NCBI RefSeq assembly: GCF_020907405.1
Contig: NZ_JAJJOE010000011.1
Span: 62,001 to 126,000 of the forward strand
Length of the DNA stretch: 64,000 nucleotides
Source: Arthrobacter sp. zg-Y769
Lineage (GTDB): Bacteria; Actinomycetota; Actinomycetes; Actinomycetales; Micrococcaceae
Reading direction: 5' to 3'
Part shown: piece after piece, positions 35,405 to 44,076 of the stretch
Position numbering within the stretch: position 1 is the first letter of the stretch
Layout: each line of letters opens with the position of its first letter
The notes under the pieces: generated by a model
Database searches by the model: none
What the model was told of the DNA's origin: nothing
Seen by the model: only the letters and a program-made list of their open reading frames with translations
Position numbers and translations under genes: made by a program

Positions 35405-35497
35405 CGGATCCCTTTCAAGGGGTTGTTCGGCGCGGGTGCGCCGGGAAGCTGAATGCAAAAACAGCAGTCGAGCACGTGGAACCTCCAACACGTTCCT

Positions 35498-35535
35498 GTC
35501 CTAGGGTGGCGAACCAAGGTGAACGGAAAGTTAAC
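35498..35535 (-). promoter_or_regulatory. PHO-box-like direct repeats and -10 before pstS
   Basis: On the minus strand, GTTAACTTTCC (35525-35535) and GTTCACCTTGG (35514-35524) are adjacent 11-base units matching the actinobacterial PhoP-binding repeat (GTTCACC-like); a third weaker unit TTCGCCACCCT follows (35503-35513). A possible -10 TAGGAC is at 35498-35503. Expect induction by phosphate limitation. Confidence 0.65.
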
Positions 35536-35560
35536 GCCCGCCGGGCAGCCGCGGAACATC

Positions 35561-35581
35561 CGTTACCGCCCGAATGTAACG
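35561..35581. repeat. inverted repeat CGTTAC-N9-GTAACG
   Basis: A symmetric site in the divergent pstS/FUSC gap, 41 bases before the FUSC-like start and upstream of the PHO box. Possible operator; no regulator is known. Confidence 0.4.
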
Positions 35582-35621
35582 CCGGATACAGGTTGTCCCC
35601 GGCTCCCCCTAGACTGGTTTC

Positions 35622-36752
35622 ATGCCCCAACGCAGCTCCTTCGCCAAAAGCCGGGGTTTCCTGCTGAACCGGGCCCGCGTAGGGCTGCAGCGCAGCCGCA
35701 ATTCCGTGGTTCCGGCCTTGCAAATGACCATCTGCGCCGTCGGGGCGTACGCCTTCGCCGAGTACGTGCTCGGACACGAGGGCCCGCTGTTCGCCGCGAC
35801 GGCCGCCCTGATATCGCTGGGGTTCTCCCGGGAACCGCGGACCCGCCGCGTGCTGGAGGTGGGAATCGGCTGCACACTTGGCATCACCATCGGCGAAATC
35901 CTGCTCACCCTTCTGGGCAACGGTCTGGCCCAGGCCGCCGTCGTCCTCTTTTTCTCCGTGATGCTGGCCCGCTTTTTGGACCGCGGCGTCATTTTCACCA
36001 CTCAGCTGGGACTGCAGTCCCTGCTGGTGGTGCTCCTGCCCGCCCCGGACGGCGGTGTCTTCACCCGCAGCGTGGACGCCATAGTCGGCGGTGTTTTTGC
36101 CCTGGTGGTGACCATGCTTGCGCCGCGGGATCCGCGCCGGGAACCGAAGTCCAACATCCGCGAGCTCCTGCACGAACTGTCTGCCGTACTGCGCCAGTGT
36201 TCCGAAGCCATCGCCAAGAGCGATTCCACCATTGCCTGGCATGCCCTGGTCCGGGCCCGCAACACACAGCCCCAGCTGGACACCCTGGCCCGCAGCGTCC
36301 GGGACGCACGGGAAGTCGCCCGGATTTCGCCCGCCTACCGGCGGTACCTGGCGGAACTGGGGGATCTGCGCGGCTCCATCGGCTACCTGGACCTGGCGGT
36401 CCGCAACAGCCGGGTCTTCGCCCGCCGGACGACGTCGGTCATTAACCATGCATCGCTGGGTGACGAGGCCATCGAGAACGTGTCGGAGGTGCTGAACGAG
36501 ACCGCCGATGCCGTGGATGTCCTGGCCCGTGCGCTGGGCGGCGGTGAGGGCCCGGACGCCCGGCTCCGGCACCTTCGCCAGGCCCGCAACGAGCTGGCGG
36601 CCGTGGGGACCCGCCTGCATCCGAAATCACTGGGCATCACGGACCTGCAGGGCGACGCGCTCATCATGCTCTTCCGCCCCCTCGTGGTGGACCTGCTGGA
36701 ATCCACCGGACTCACCCACGAAGAGGCGGTTACCTACCTCTCGGAGGTCTGA
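35622..36752 (+). CDS. FUSC-family membrane protein
   Basis: 376 residues. An N-terminal membrane half (about residues 28-165) with LFAATAALISLGFSREPRTR and LGITIGEILLTLLGNGL resembles the aromatic-acid exporter/FUSC family. A soluble helical half (about 170-376) follows. The substrate is unknown; export of small aromatic compounds or a cell-envelope role are the family's suggested functions. Divergent from pstS, 44 bases before radA. Confidence 0.8.
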   Translation: MPQRSSFAKSRGFLLNRARVGLQRSRNSVVPALQMTICAVGAYAFAEYVLGHEGPLFAATAALISLGFSREPRTRRVLEVGIGCTLGITIGEILLTLLGNGLAQAAVVLFFSVMLARFLDRGVIFTTQLGLQSLLVVLLPAPDGGVFTRSVDAIVGGVFALVVTMLAPRDPRREPKSNIRELLHELSAVLRQCSEAIAKSDSTIAWHALVRARNTQPQLDTLARSVRDAREVARISPAYRRYLAELGDLRGSIGYLDLAVRNSRVFARRTTSVINHASLGDEAIENVSEVLNETADAVDVLARALGGGEGPDARLRHLRQARNELAAVGTRLHPKSLGITDLQGDALIMLFRPLVVDLLESTGLTHEEAVTYLSEV

Positions 36753-36796
36753 GCCCTGCGGAAAAAAGTGTCAGTGCCGCGGGATAGCCTGATTCC

Positions 36797-38164
36797 ATGG
36801 CAACAAAGACTGCACGGCCCAAGACCGCCAACTTCCGCTGCTCGGAATGCGGCTGGACTACGGCCAAATGGGTTGGACGCTGCGGCGAGTGCCAGGCCTG
36901 GGGAACGGTGGAGGAGTCCGGCGAAGTCCTGGCCCGGACCACCGCCGCCGCCGTGGTTGCCCGCCCGGCGCTGCGGATCGGCGAGGTAGACGCCACCACT
37001 GCCGCCTACCAGGCCACCGGTGTAGGCGAACTGGACCGCGTCCTGGGTGGAGGCCTGGTGCCGGGTGCGGTGATCCTGCTCGCCGGGGAGCCCGGCGTGG
37101 GCAAGTCCACCCTGCTGCTGGACGTGGCCGCCCGTGTCGCCGGCCTGGGCCGCGACGTCCTGTACGTCACCGGAGAGGAATCGACGGCGCAGGTGAAACT
37201 GCGCGCCGAGCGCATCGGAGCCGTGTCGGAGAACCTGTATCTCAGTGCGGAAACGGACCTCAGCCAGGCCCTGGGCCAGGTGGAACAGGTCTCCCCCGGG
37301 CTGCTCATCGTTGACTCCGTCCAGACCCTGAGCAGTACCGCCGTGGACGGCAGCGCCGGCGGCGTCAGCCAGGTCCGCGAGGTGGCGGCATCCCTGATCA
37401 ACGCCGCGAAGACCCGGAACATGACCACCCTGCTGGTTGGCCACGTCACCAAGGACGGCTCCATCGCCGGTCCCCGGCTGCTCGAGCACCTGGTGGACGT
37501 GGTCTGCCAGTTCGACGGCGACAGGCACTCGCGGCTGCGGCTGCTGCGTGCGGTGAAGAACCGCTACGGACCCACGGACGAGGTGGGGTGCTTCGATCTG
37601 ACCGAAGACGGCATCGAAGGGCTTGCCGATCCCAGCGGGTTGTTCGTTTCACGGACCAAGGACCCGGTTTCGGGCACCTGCATTACCGTGACGCTGGAGG
37701 GCAAGCGACCGTTGGTGGCCGAGGTGCAGTCCCTGGTCGCCGAAACCGGCAATGCCCAGGCCCGCCGCGCCACCAGCGGAGTTGATGCCTCCCGGGTGGC
37801 CATGCTGCTCGCCGTCCTGCAGCAGCGTGCCTCCATGAGCCTGGCCAAGGATGACAGCTATGTCTCCACCGTGGGCGGCGTGAAACTGGGCGAGCCGGCC
37901 ACGGACCTTGCGGTGGCGCTGGCTGTCGCGTCGGCGAAGATGAACAAGCCCCTGCCGGCCCAGCTCATTGCCTTCGGGGAGGTTGGACTGGCCGGGGAGG
38001 TGCGTCCGGTACCCGGTATCGCCCGGCGCATCAACGAGGCCGAACGGCTGGGCTTCACCCACGCCGTCGTGCCGGCCTCCCCCAACGGACCGGGGAACGT
38101 CCCGTCCGGTTTCAAGGTCCGGGAGGTCTCCACCCTGGCCGAGGCGCTGGAACTGCTCTTCTAG
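36797..38164 (+). CDS. radA: DNA repair protein RadA
   Basis: Branch-migration factor for homologous recombination. 455 residues: an N-terminal C4 zinc finger (Cys15, Cys18, Cys29, Cys32), a RecA-like ATPase (Walker A GEPGVGKST at 97-105), the RadA motif KNRYGPTDEVG near residue 254, and a C-terminal Lon-protease-like domain ending in EALELLF. It precedes disA by 197 bases, a pairing conserved in actinobacteria, where RadA is reported to restrain DisA. Confidence 0.97.
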   Translation: MATKTARPKTANFRCSECGWTTAKWVGRCGECQAWGTVEESGEVLARTTAAAVVARPALRIGEVDATTAAYQATGVGELDRVLGGGLVPGAVILLAGEPGVGKSTLLLDVAARVAGLGRDVLYVTGEESTAQVKLRAERIGAVSENLYLSAETDLSQALGQVEQVSPGLLIVDSVQTLSSTAVDGSAGGVSQVREVAASLINAAKTRNMTTLLVGHVTKDGSIAGPRLLEHLVDVVCQFDGDRHSRLRLLRAVKNRYGPTDEVGCFDLTEDGIEGLADPSGLFVSRTKDPVSGTCITVTLEGKRPLVAEVQSLVAETGNAQARRATSGVDASRVAMLLAVLQQRASMSLAKDDSYVSTVGGVKLGEPATDLAVALAVASAKMNKPLPAQLIAFGEVGLAGEVRPVPGIARRINEAERLGFTHAVVPASPNGPGNVPSGFKVREVSTLAEALELLF

Positions 38165-38300
38165 CGCGGCCGTTTCCGAAGATCCCGGGAAACAGCCGGT
38201 GAGCGTAGTCACTGGGTGCCGGCGGAGGCTTACCTGCGGGGCCCGGGCGGTGACGTGCCGTGGTTCACGAGTTGGATAGCGTACCGGGATTCCCCACTAG

Positions 38301-38306
38301 TATAGG
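38301..38306 (+). promoter_or_regulatory. possible -10 of disA
   Basis: TATAGG in CACTAGTATAGGGACG, about 55 bases before the disA start. No good -35 at 16-18 bases. No c-di-AMP (ydaO-like) riboswitch fold was recognised in the gap. Confidence 0.35.
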
Positions 38307-38361
38307 GACGGGCAAGCCTTAGCCCAGATCGTCCAGGCCCCCGGGCCGGAAGGAAGTGACC

Positions 38362-39438
38362 ATGGCCCGCAGTCCCGAAGACGCGCTGAAAGCAACCCTG
38401 GCGCGGGTAGCACCCGGGACCGAGCTCCGCGACGGACTCGAGCGCATCCTGCGGGGTCGTACCGGCGCCCTGATCGTTCTCGGCTTTGACCGCGCGGTGG
38501 ACAGCATCTGTTCCGGCGGGTTCGATATCGGCATTGACTTCTCCCCCACCCGGCTGCGGGAGCTGGCGAAAATGGACGGCGCGATTGTCTGCGACCGCGA
38601 CGCCAGCAACATCCTCCGGGCGGCGGTGCAGCTGGTCCCGGACCACACCATCGAAACCCACGAATCCGGCACCCGGCACCGTACCGCCGAACGCGTGGCC
38701 ATCCAGACCGGCTTCCCCGTCATCTCGGTCAGCCAGTCAATGCGGATCATCCAGCTCTACGTAGGCGGTCTCCGCCATGTCCTCGAAGGATCCGAGCCGG
38801 TGCTGGCACGTGCCAACCAGGCCTTGGCGACCCTCGAGCGCTACCGTGCCCGGCTGGACCAGGTCACGAATTCACTCTCCGCCCTGGAAATCGAGGCGAT
38901 GGTGACGGTCCGCGACGTAGCGGTCACGCTGCAGCGCCAGGAAATGGTCCGCCGGATTTCCGAGGAAATCTCGCAGTACGTCCTCGAACTCGGCGTCGAC
39001 GGCCGCCTGCTGTCCCTCCAGCTGGAGGAACTGACCACCGGCCTTGGGCCGGGAAGCGAAATGATCCTGCGGGACTACGCCGACCTGAATGACGGAAAGC
39101 GCAAGATCGAGGAGCAGATCTCCACGCTGCAGAACATGAGTTCGTCCGAAATGGTGGACCTCGGCAAGATCGCCTCGGTAGTGGGCTTCCAGCCGGGGCA
39201 GGACTCCCTGGAAGCCGTGGTGCAGCCGCGGGGTTACCGGCTCCTGAGCAACATCAAGTCCGTTCCCCCGGCGGTGTCCAACCGGCTGGTGGACCACTTC
39301 GGCGGCCTGCAGAACCTGATGGCGGCGAACATCGATGATCTGATGACCGTGGACGGCATTGGCGAGCAGCGCGCCCGCACCGTCCGCGAAGGCCTCTCCC
39401 GGATCGCGGAGACCAGCCTCCTCGACCGGTTTATGTAG
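38362..39438 (+). CDS. disA: DNA integrity scanning diadenylate cyclase DisA
   Basis: Makes c-di-AMP from two ATP and scans DNA for branched structures. 358 residues from ATG 38362, chosen over GTG 38356 because the GGAAGGAAG ribosome site is then at correct spacing. The DAC domain carries DGA (72-74) and RHR (105-107 in SGTRHRTAERVA). A helical spine follows, and the C-terminal helix-hairpin-helix domain shows LVDHFGGLQNLMAANIDD and VDGIGEQRARTVREGL. It ends 2 bases from the convergent neighbour. Confidence 0.96.
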   Translation: MARSPEDALKATLARVAPGTELRDGLERILRGRTGALIVLGFDRAVDSICSGGFDIGIDFSPTRLRELAKMDGAIVCDRDASNILRAAVQLVPDHTIETHESGTRHRTAERVAIQTGFPVISVSQSMRIIQLYVGGLRHVLEGSEPVLARANQALATLERYRARLDQVTNSLSALEIEAMVTVRDVAVTLQRQEMVRRISEEISQYVLELGVDGRLLSLQLEELTTGLGPGSEMILRDYADLNDGKRKIEEQISTLQNMSSSEMVDLGKIASVVGFQPGQDSLEAVVQPRGYRLLSNIKSVPPAVSNRLVDHFGGLQNLMAANIDDLMTVDGIGEQRARTVREGLSRIAETSLLDRFM

Positions 39439-39440
39439 CC

Positions 39441-40115
39441 TTACTCCAGTTCGAAAACGGCAGTTTCGCTGCTGGCTTCGCCTAGCCTGGCAGTGAACAC
39501 GTAGTAGCCCGGGTTCGGGTTGGAAGACACGGCAGCGCAGCCCGGTGCCGACCGGTTCCGGTTCCACGTGAAGTTTGCCGTCTCCGATGCGCCCGGCTCC
39601 ACCTTCTTGAGGTAGTCCTCGCCGCCGTCCTGGCAGTCGGTCGAAGAGAAGATCCGGTCCGAGCCGCTGGCTACCGAGAATTCCATCTGGGAAGTGCCCA
39701 CGTTGATTTCGCAGGCAGATTTCCCGGTGTTGGTGACGGTGAGCGTCAGGATTGGTGCCGCGCCTGCCGGGTAGACCTGGGCATCGGTGGCGGCAGTAAC
39801 CGAAACGGAGTCTGCCGGGCAGGCGGCGTCCGACGGAGTTGCCGCCGGTTTCGGTGCGGCCGGCGTTTTGGCACCGGCTGCGGCGGGCGTGGCAGCCGGG
39901 GCGGTGAGGGTCGGAGCCGGGACGGTGGCGTCGGCCACTGTCTGTTTTTCCGGAGTCAAAGCGCCAACCACAAGGGCCACTGCGAAGCCGAGTCCCACAA
40001 GGAGCAGCACCGCGAGGAGCCCGGCAACCAGCCGCCGACGACGATAGACGGCGGGGCTTGGGCGGCGCGGGCGGGGGCTGTTTCCGGCCGGCTGTTGTGT
40101 TCCCATCCCATCCAT
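39441..40115 (-). CDS. membrane-anchored extracytoplasmic protein of unknown function
   Basis: 224 residues. A basic N-terminus (PRPRRPSPAVYRRRR) and one membrane span (residues about 29-52, VAGLLAVLLLVGLGFAVALV) are followed by an Ala/Pro/Thr linker and an outer domain with four Cys (CPADSVSV, SACEINVG, STDCQDGG, APGCAAVS). The domain is beta-rich, like DUF4232 or immunoglobulin-like folds (LTLTVTNTGKSACEI). ATG 40106 is an alternative start. Convergent with disA, divergent from mutY. Confidence 0.65.
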   Translation of the reverse strand: MDGMGTQQPAGNSPRPRRPSPAVYRRRRLVAGLLAVLLLVGLGFAVALVVGALTPEKQTVADATVPAPTLTAPAATPAAAGAKTPAAPKPAATPSDAACPADSVSVTAATDAQVYPAGAAPILTLTVTNTGKSACEINVGTSQMEFSVASGSDRIFSSTDCQDGGEDYLKKVEPGASETANFTWNRNRSAPGCAAVSSNPNPGYYVFTARLGEASSETAVFELE

Positions 40116-40202
40116 GGTTCAAGGCTAGGGACCAGCACCTCGATTACGGCCACACCACGCCGGTTAGTAGAGTATTGCTGGTCATACGCAAGGGAGTGCA
40201 GC

Positions 40203-41144
40203 ATGAATTCACAGGCGGTAGAACTGCACCGCCGTATCCCCGAGTGGTTCGCCGGCAATGCCCGCGAGCTGCCCTGGCGGGACTCCGGCTGCACGCCCTG
40301 GGGCGTATTGGTCAGCGAAATCATGCTCCAGCAGACCCCGGTGGTCCGCGTCCTGCCCGTCTGGGTTTCGTGGCTGCAGCGGTGGCCGACGCCGGCCGGG
40401 CTGGCTTCGGAGCCCAGCGGGGAAGCCGTCCGGGCCTGGGGCAGGCTCGGCTATCCCCGCCGGGCGCTGCGGCTGCACGCCGCCGCGAAGGCCATTGTCG
40501 AGGACTTCGGCGGTGAAGTGCCCTCCACCTACCCGGAACTGCTGCGGTTGCCGGGAGTGGGCGACTACACCGCCGCCGCCGTGGCTGCGTTTGCCTTCGG
40601 GCGGCGGGAAACAGTGGTGGACACGAATATCCGCCGGGTACACGCGCGCGCGGTGACCGGCAACGCCCTGCCCTCACCTTCCCTGACCGCAGCCGAAATG
40701 CGGCTCGCAGCCTCCCTGCTGCCCGCCGACGCCGGCGACTCCGTAGCCTGGAATGCCTCAGTCATGGAGCTCGGCGCAGTGGTGTGCACCGCCCGCAGCC
40801 CCCGGTGCGCAGAGTGTCCGATACTTGACCGCTGTGCCTGGGTGGCCGAGGGGAGGCCGGAACCGCATTACACGGCAAAGGGCCAGGCCTGGGCCGGAAC
40901 CGACCGCCAGGTCCGCGGGGCCATGATGGCGGTACTGCGCTCCGCGGAAGGCCCGGTCCGCCGGGAATTGCTCCTGCACGCCCCGGTGGATCTGGCCGCC
41001 CCGCGGCCGGCAGCCGAGCTGGACCCCTTGGAGGCCCTGCACCGCCTGCAGGCGGTGCAGGAACAGATGGAGCGCGCCCTGACCGGCCTGATTGCTGACC
41101 GGCTGGCGTCGGAAAATGCCAGCGGAGTGTCGCTGCCGCTGTGA
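40203..41144 (+). CDS. mutY: A/G-specific adenine glycosylase
   Basis: Removes adenine mispaired with 8-oxoguanine. 313 residues from ATG 40203, shorter than the longest open frame, which has no family match. Catalytic Glu39 (SEIMLQQT), helix-hairpin-helix LPGVGDYTAAAV and catalytic Asp140 (VVDTNIRRVHAR) are present. The Fe-S cluster Cys are 195, 202, 205 and 211 (C-x6-C-x2-C-x5-C). The C-terminal NUDIX-like 8-oxoG domain is reduced, as in several actinobacterial MutY proteins. Ends 9 bases from convergent dhaM. Confidence 0.94.
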   Translation: MNSQAVELHRRIPEWFAGNARELPWRDSGCTPWGVLVSEIMLQQTPVVRVLPVWVSWLQRWPTPAGLASEPSGEAVRAWGRLGYPRRALRLHAAAKAIVEDFGGEVPSTYPELLRLPGVGDYTAAAVAAFAFGRRETVVDTNIRRVHARAVTGNALPSPSLTAAEMRLAASLLPADAGDSVAWNASVMELGAVVCTARSPRCAECPILDRCAWVAEGRPEPHYTAKGQAWAGTDRQVRGAMMAVLRSAEGPVRRELLLHAPVDLAAPRPAAELDPLEALHRLQAVQEQMERALTGLIADRLASENASGVSLPL

Positions 41145-41153
41145 CCGGCGGGA

Positions 41154-41861
41154 TCAGATTTCCCCGAACCCGTTCCGCACCTGCTCGGCCAGGAGCTCCA
41201 CGGCCCTGGCCGCATCGGGTCCGGTGGCGGTGGCACTGAGCGTCTCGCCCGGCCGCAGGCCCAGCGTCATCAGCATCATGACCGATTTCCCGTCCACGCC
41301 GTTGATGGTGATCTCCGCGTCCAGGTCCGCCAGCAGCTGCGCCACGACCGAGGCCGGACGTGCGTGCAGTCCCATCGGGTTTACCAGCGTCCACGCACCG
41401 CTGGCGGAGTCTTCAGCGGACGCCCCGGAGGCAGGCGGCCCGGCGGATCCGTCGTCGGGCTGTGTGCCTGCCGGGGTGTAGGACGCCCCTGCCGACTCCG
41501 CGGCCGCCGTAACCTCGGCAACGTTCTTCCCGGTCTGTGCCGCGACTGCCGCTGCCACCGTGCCCTCCACCAGAGGCGCATCGGCCATCAGTACCCGATG
41601 CTGCTGCTCCGGTTCGAGGAACTCCAGCGCTGATTCCGCCGTCATCACTGCCGATCCAAGGTCCGTCAGAAGGACCGTGCCCTCGCCGGAGTCAGTCGCG
41701 CTAATACCGGTCATGATTTTTTCCAGGCTGGTGCCGATGCCGTCGTCGTCGGTGCCGCCCGCCGGAACTATCCGGACGTCGGCAGCCATCTGGGCCGCGA
41801 GCTCGCAGACACCCTCGGCCAGCTTCCGGCTGTGCGAAACAACTACCAGGCCGACGCTCAC
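41154..41861 (-). CDS. dhaM: PTS-dependent dihydroxyacetone kinase phosphotransferase subunit
   Basis: 235 residues: an N-terminal mannose-type IIA domain (His10 in VVSHSRKLAEG, LTDLGSAVMTAE), an Ala/Gly/Ser linker (about 118-155), and an HPr domain with His166 in MGLHARPAS. It lacks the truncated EI domain of E. coli DhaM, so phosphate must come from PtsI at 22 kb, possibly through its own HPr domain. It regenerates the ADP bound to DhaL. Overlaps dhaL by 4 bases. Confidence 0.92.
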   Translation of the reverse strand: MSVGLVVVSHSRKLAEGVCELAAQMAADVRIVPAGGTDDDGIGTSLEKIMTGISATDSGEGTVLLTDLGSAVMTAESALEFLEPEQQHRVLMADAPLVEGTVAAAVAAQTGKNVAEVTAAAESAGASYTPAGTQPDDGSAGPPASGASAEDSASGAWTLVNPMGLHARPASVVAQLLADLDAEITINGVDGKSVMMLMTLGLRPGETLSATATGPDAARAVELLAEQVRNGFGEI

Positions 41862-42499
41862 GCTGCCGTCTCCGCCGCCGAAACCGCTGCGTGCAGGATC
41901 AGGGCCGTGGACGCGGCCCCGGGATCCAGGTGCCCGGCGCTGCGTTCCCCCAGATAGCTGGCCCTGCCCTTGCGGGCGACAAGCGGCTCGGTACCGGCCA
42001 GTCCGGCCTCGGCAGCGTTGGCGGCGGCCGTGAGGATCTCCACCGGACCGGAGCCGGCGGCCTCCGCCGTCACGGCTGCATCCACCGCGGGCGTCCAGGC
42101 GTCGATCATGGTCTTGTCACCGGGCTCGGCCTTGCCGCGGGCTACTATTCCGTCCCGGGCGGCCGTCAGGACCGCCACCAGCCCGGCCGGATCGAGGACG
42201 GATGCGCTGCCCGCCGCGGTGGAGGCCCGCAGGAAGGCTGTCCCGTACAACGGACCGGCGGCGCCGCCGACCTTTGACATAAGGGTCATGGCAACCGTCT
42301 TAAACACCGCTCCGGGAGTCTCCGGCACGCCGTCGGCATCCAGTTTCTCCACGACCGCACTGAATCCGCGCTCCATATTCTCACCGTGGTCGGCGTCGCC
42401 GATTTCCCGGTCCAAAGTGGTCAGCCGCTGCCGGTTCTCATTCAGCGCAGTGGCGCTAAGGCGCATCCACTTATCCGCCCAGGCTGCATCCAGTTCCAT
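41858..42499 (-). CDS. dhaL: dihydroxyacetone kinase subunit DhaL
   Basis: ADP-binding subunit, 213 residues from ATG 42499; it starts 2 bases after dhaK ends. Mg-binding Asp30, Asp35 and Asp37 are in TTLDREIGDADHGENM. Further motifs GGAAGPLYGTAFLRA and GDKTMIDAWTPAVDA are conserved in the family. Transfers phosphate to dihydroxyacetone bound by DhaK. Confidence 0.94.
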   Translation of the reverse strand: MELDAAWADKWMRLSATALNENRQRLTTLDREIGDADHGENMERGFSAVVEKLDADGVPETPGAVFKTVAMTLMSKVGGAAGPLYGTAFLRASTAAGSASVLDPAGLVAVLTAARDGIVARGKAEPGDKTMIDAWTPAVDAAVTAEAAGSGPVEILTAAANAAEAGLAGTEPLVARKGRASYLGERSAGHLDPGAASTALILHAAVSAAETAA

Positions 42500-42501
42500 C
42501 C

Positions 42502-43503
42502 CTACACTCCCCACCGCAGGGCCGGGGTGTTCACCGGCGAGTCCCACAGGTCCGTAAGTTCATCGTCCAGCCGGAGAACCGTCACGGACGCTCCCTCCAT
42601 CTCCAGGGCGGTGATGTAGTTGCCCACCAGTGAGCGTTCCACCGTGGCACCGCGCCCTTCGAGGATCTGCGCCGCCCGGCGGTACACGATGTACAGCTCG
42701 CTCAGCGGGGTGCCTCCCATCCCGTTGACGAAGAGCAGCACCCTATCGCCGGAGGCGACCCCGAGGTCGCTCAGCACCGGTTCCATCAGCTGGTCCGTAA
42801 TGGAATCCGCAGTGGTCATTGCCACCCGGTGCCGGCCGGGCTCTCCGTGGATCCCCACACCCATTTCGATCTCGTCTTCGGCCAGGGTGAAGCTCGGCTC
42901 GCCGGCGTGCGGCACCGTGCAGGGTGCGAGGGCAACACCCATCGAACGGACATTCGCGTTCACCCTCTCGGCGATTTCCGCCACCTTGCCGAGATCGTCC
43001 CCGCGGTCCGCGGCGCCCCCGGCAATCCGCTCCAGCAGCACGGTGCCGGCCACCCCGCGGCGGCCCGCCGTGTACGTCGAGTCTTCCACCGCGACGTCGT
43101 CGTTCACCACTACTGTGCGGATGTCGATGCCTTCGACACCCGCAAGTTCGGCAGCGGTCTCGAAGTTCAGGACGTCGCCGGTGTAGTTCTTCACCACGAG
43201 CAGCACGCCGGAACCCGAATCGCTCTTCACGATCGCCGGCAGGATCTGGTCCGGAGTGGGGGAAGTGAACACGGCACCGGGAACGGCTGCGGTCAGCATG
43301 CCCCGCCCCACATAACCGCTGTGCAGGGGTTCGTGTCCGCTGCCGCCGCCCGAAACGAGGCCCACCTTGCCCTGCACCGGAACGTCCCGCCGGAGCACAT
43401 AATCCGGGTCCAAATGGATCTGGACCAGGTCGTGGTGGGCCATCCCGAAGCCTTCGAGTGATTCGGCTACCACCGAACGGGGATTGTTGATGAGTTTCTT
43501 CAT
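42502..43503 (-). CDS. dhaK: dihydroxyacetone kinase subunit DhaK
   Basis: 333 residues from ATG 43503 (AAAGGAG upstream); the extra upstream frame is not coding. SGGGSGHEPLHSGYVG forms the substrate loop and His219 (GVGIHGEPG) is the covalent dihydroxyacetone ligand. First gene of dhaKLM. No glycerol dehydrogenase or glpF is adjacent, so the dihydroxyacetone source lies elsewhere. Confidence 0.95.
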   Translation of the reverse strand: MKKLINNPRSVVAESLEGFGMAHHDLVQIHLDPDYVLRRDVPVQGKVGLVSGGGSGHEPLHSGYVGRGMLTAAVPGAVFTSPTPDQILPAIVKSDSGSGVLLVVKNYTGDVLNFETAAELAGVEGIDIRTVVVNDDVAVEDSTYTAGRRGVAGTVLLERIAGGAADRGDDLGKVAEIAERVNANVRSMGVALAPCTVPHAGEPSFTLAEDEIEMGVGIHGEPGRHRVAMTTADSITDQLMEPVLSDLGVASGDRVLLFVNGMGGTPLSELYIVYRRAAQILEGRGATVERSLVGNYITALEMEGASVTVLRLDDELTDLWDSPVNTPALRWGV

Positions 43504-43662
43504 GGCGCTGGGCTCCTTTGCGAACGGCTCCTGAGCCCCGCGGGCACGCCAAGGCTCCCTCTCCCCCAACGACCCTACCCGCGCGGGAAGCAGTTCAACA
43601 GGGGGTTCGCGTGCATCGCGCACCGGCATCGCTTTGGCCGCGCAAAAACCGTCCGGGCACAC

Positions 43663-43694
43663 AAAAGCGGGAGGGGCGTACCCCTCCCGCTTTT
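43663..43694. terminator. terminator after the csbD gene
   Basis: AAAAGCGGGAGGGG, loop CGTA, CCCCTCCCGCTTTT: a perfect 14-bp stem with T-run on either strand, 12 bases after the csbD stop and upstream of dhaK. Confidence 0.88.
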
Positions 43695-43706
43695 GGAAAA
43701 AAGCTT

Positions 43707-43883
43707 TTACTTGCCCTTGAAAGCGTCCTTGACGTTTTCTCCGGCGTCCTTCAGGCTCGACTTGGCCTGGTCGCCGTGGCCTTCGGCTTCCATGCTTTCG
43801 TTGCCGGTTGCCTTGCCTACGCCTTCCTTGACCTTGCCGCCGAGGTTTTCTGCCTTGTTCTGCATCTTGTCATCTGCGCCCAT
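43707..43883 (-). CDS. CsbD family stress protein
   Basis: 58 residues from ATG 43883 (MGADDKMQNKAENLGGKV). Hydrophilic, Lys/Glu/Gly-rich, with KVKEGVGKATGNESMEAEG, the typical CsbD signature. Such proteins are abundant under general stress but have no known activity. The longer frame upstream is unlikely. Followed by a strong terminator. Confidence 0.9.
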   Translation of the reverse strand: MGADDKMQNKAENLGGKVKEGVGKATGNESMEAEGHGDQAKSSLKDAGENVKDAFKGK

Positions 43884-44076
43884 TACTGAACCCGCTTTCT
43901 GATCGTGGCCCGTCGCAGCGCGGAACTGCTGCTGGTTCGCAGCTGCTCCCTGCTGTGCTGCGGCGGGACCGTTGATGATGCTAAGTACCCTGAGCCTATC
44001 CAGCTTCATCGAGAAATGGCCAGCAGAGTCCCCTCGGTTCCTCTCTCTGCGAACGCGCAGCGGGGCGGCCGCCGCC

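Noticed and set aside
38165-38361. Possible c-di-AMP riboswitch before disA
   Set aside because: No ydaO-like conserved core or pairing pattern was recognised; only a plausible -10.
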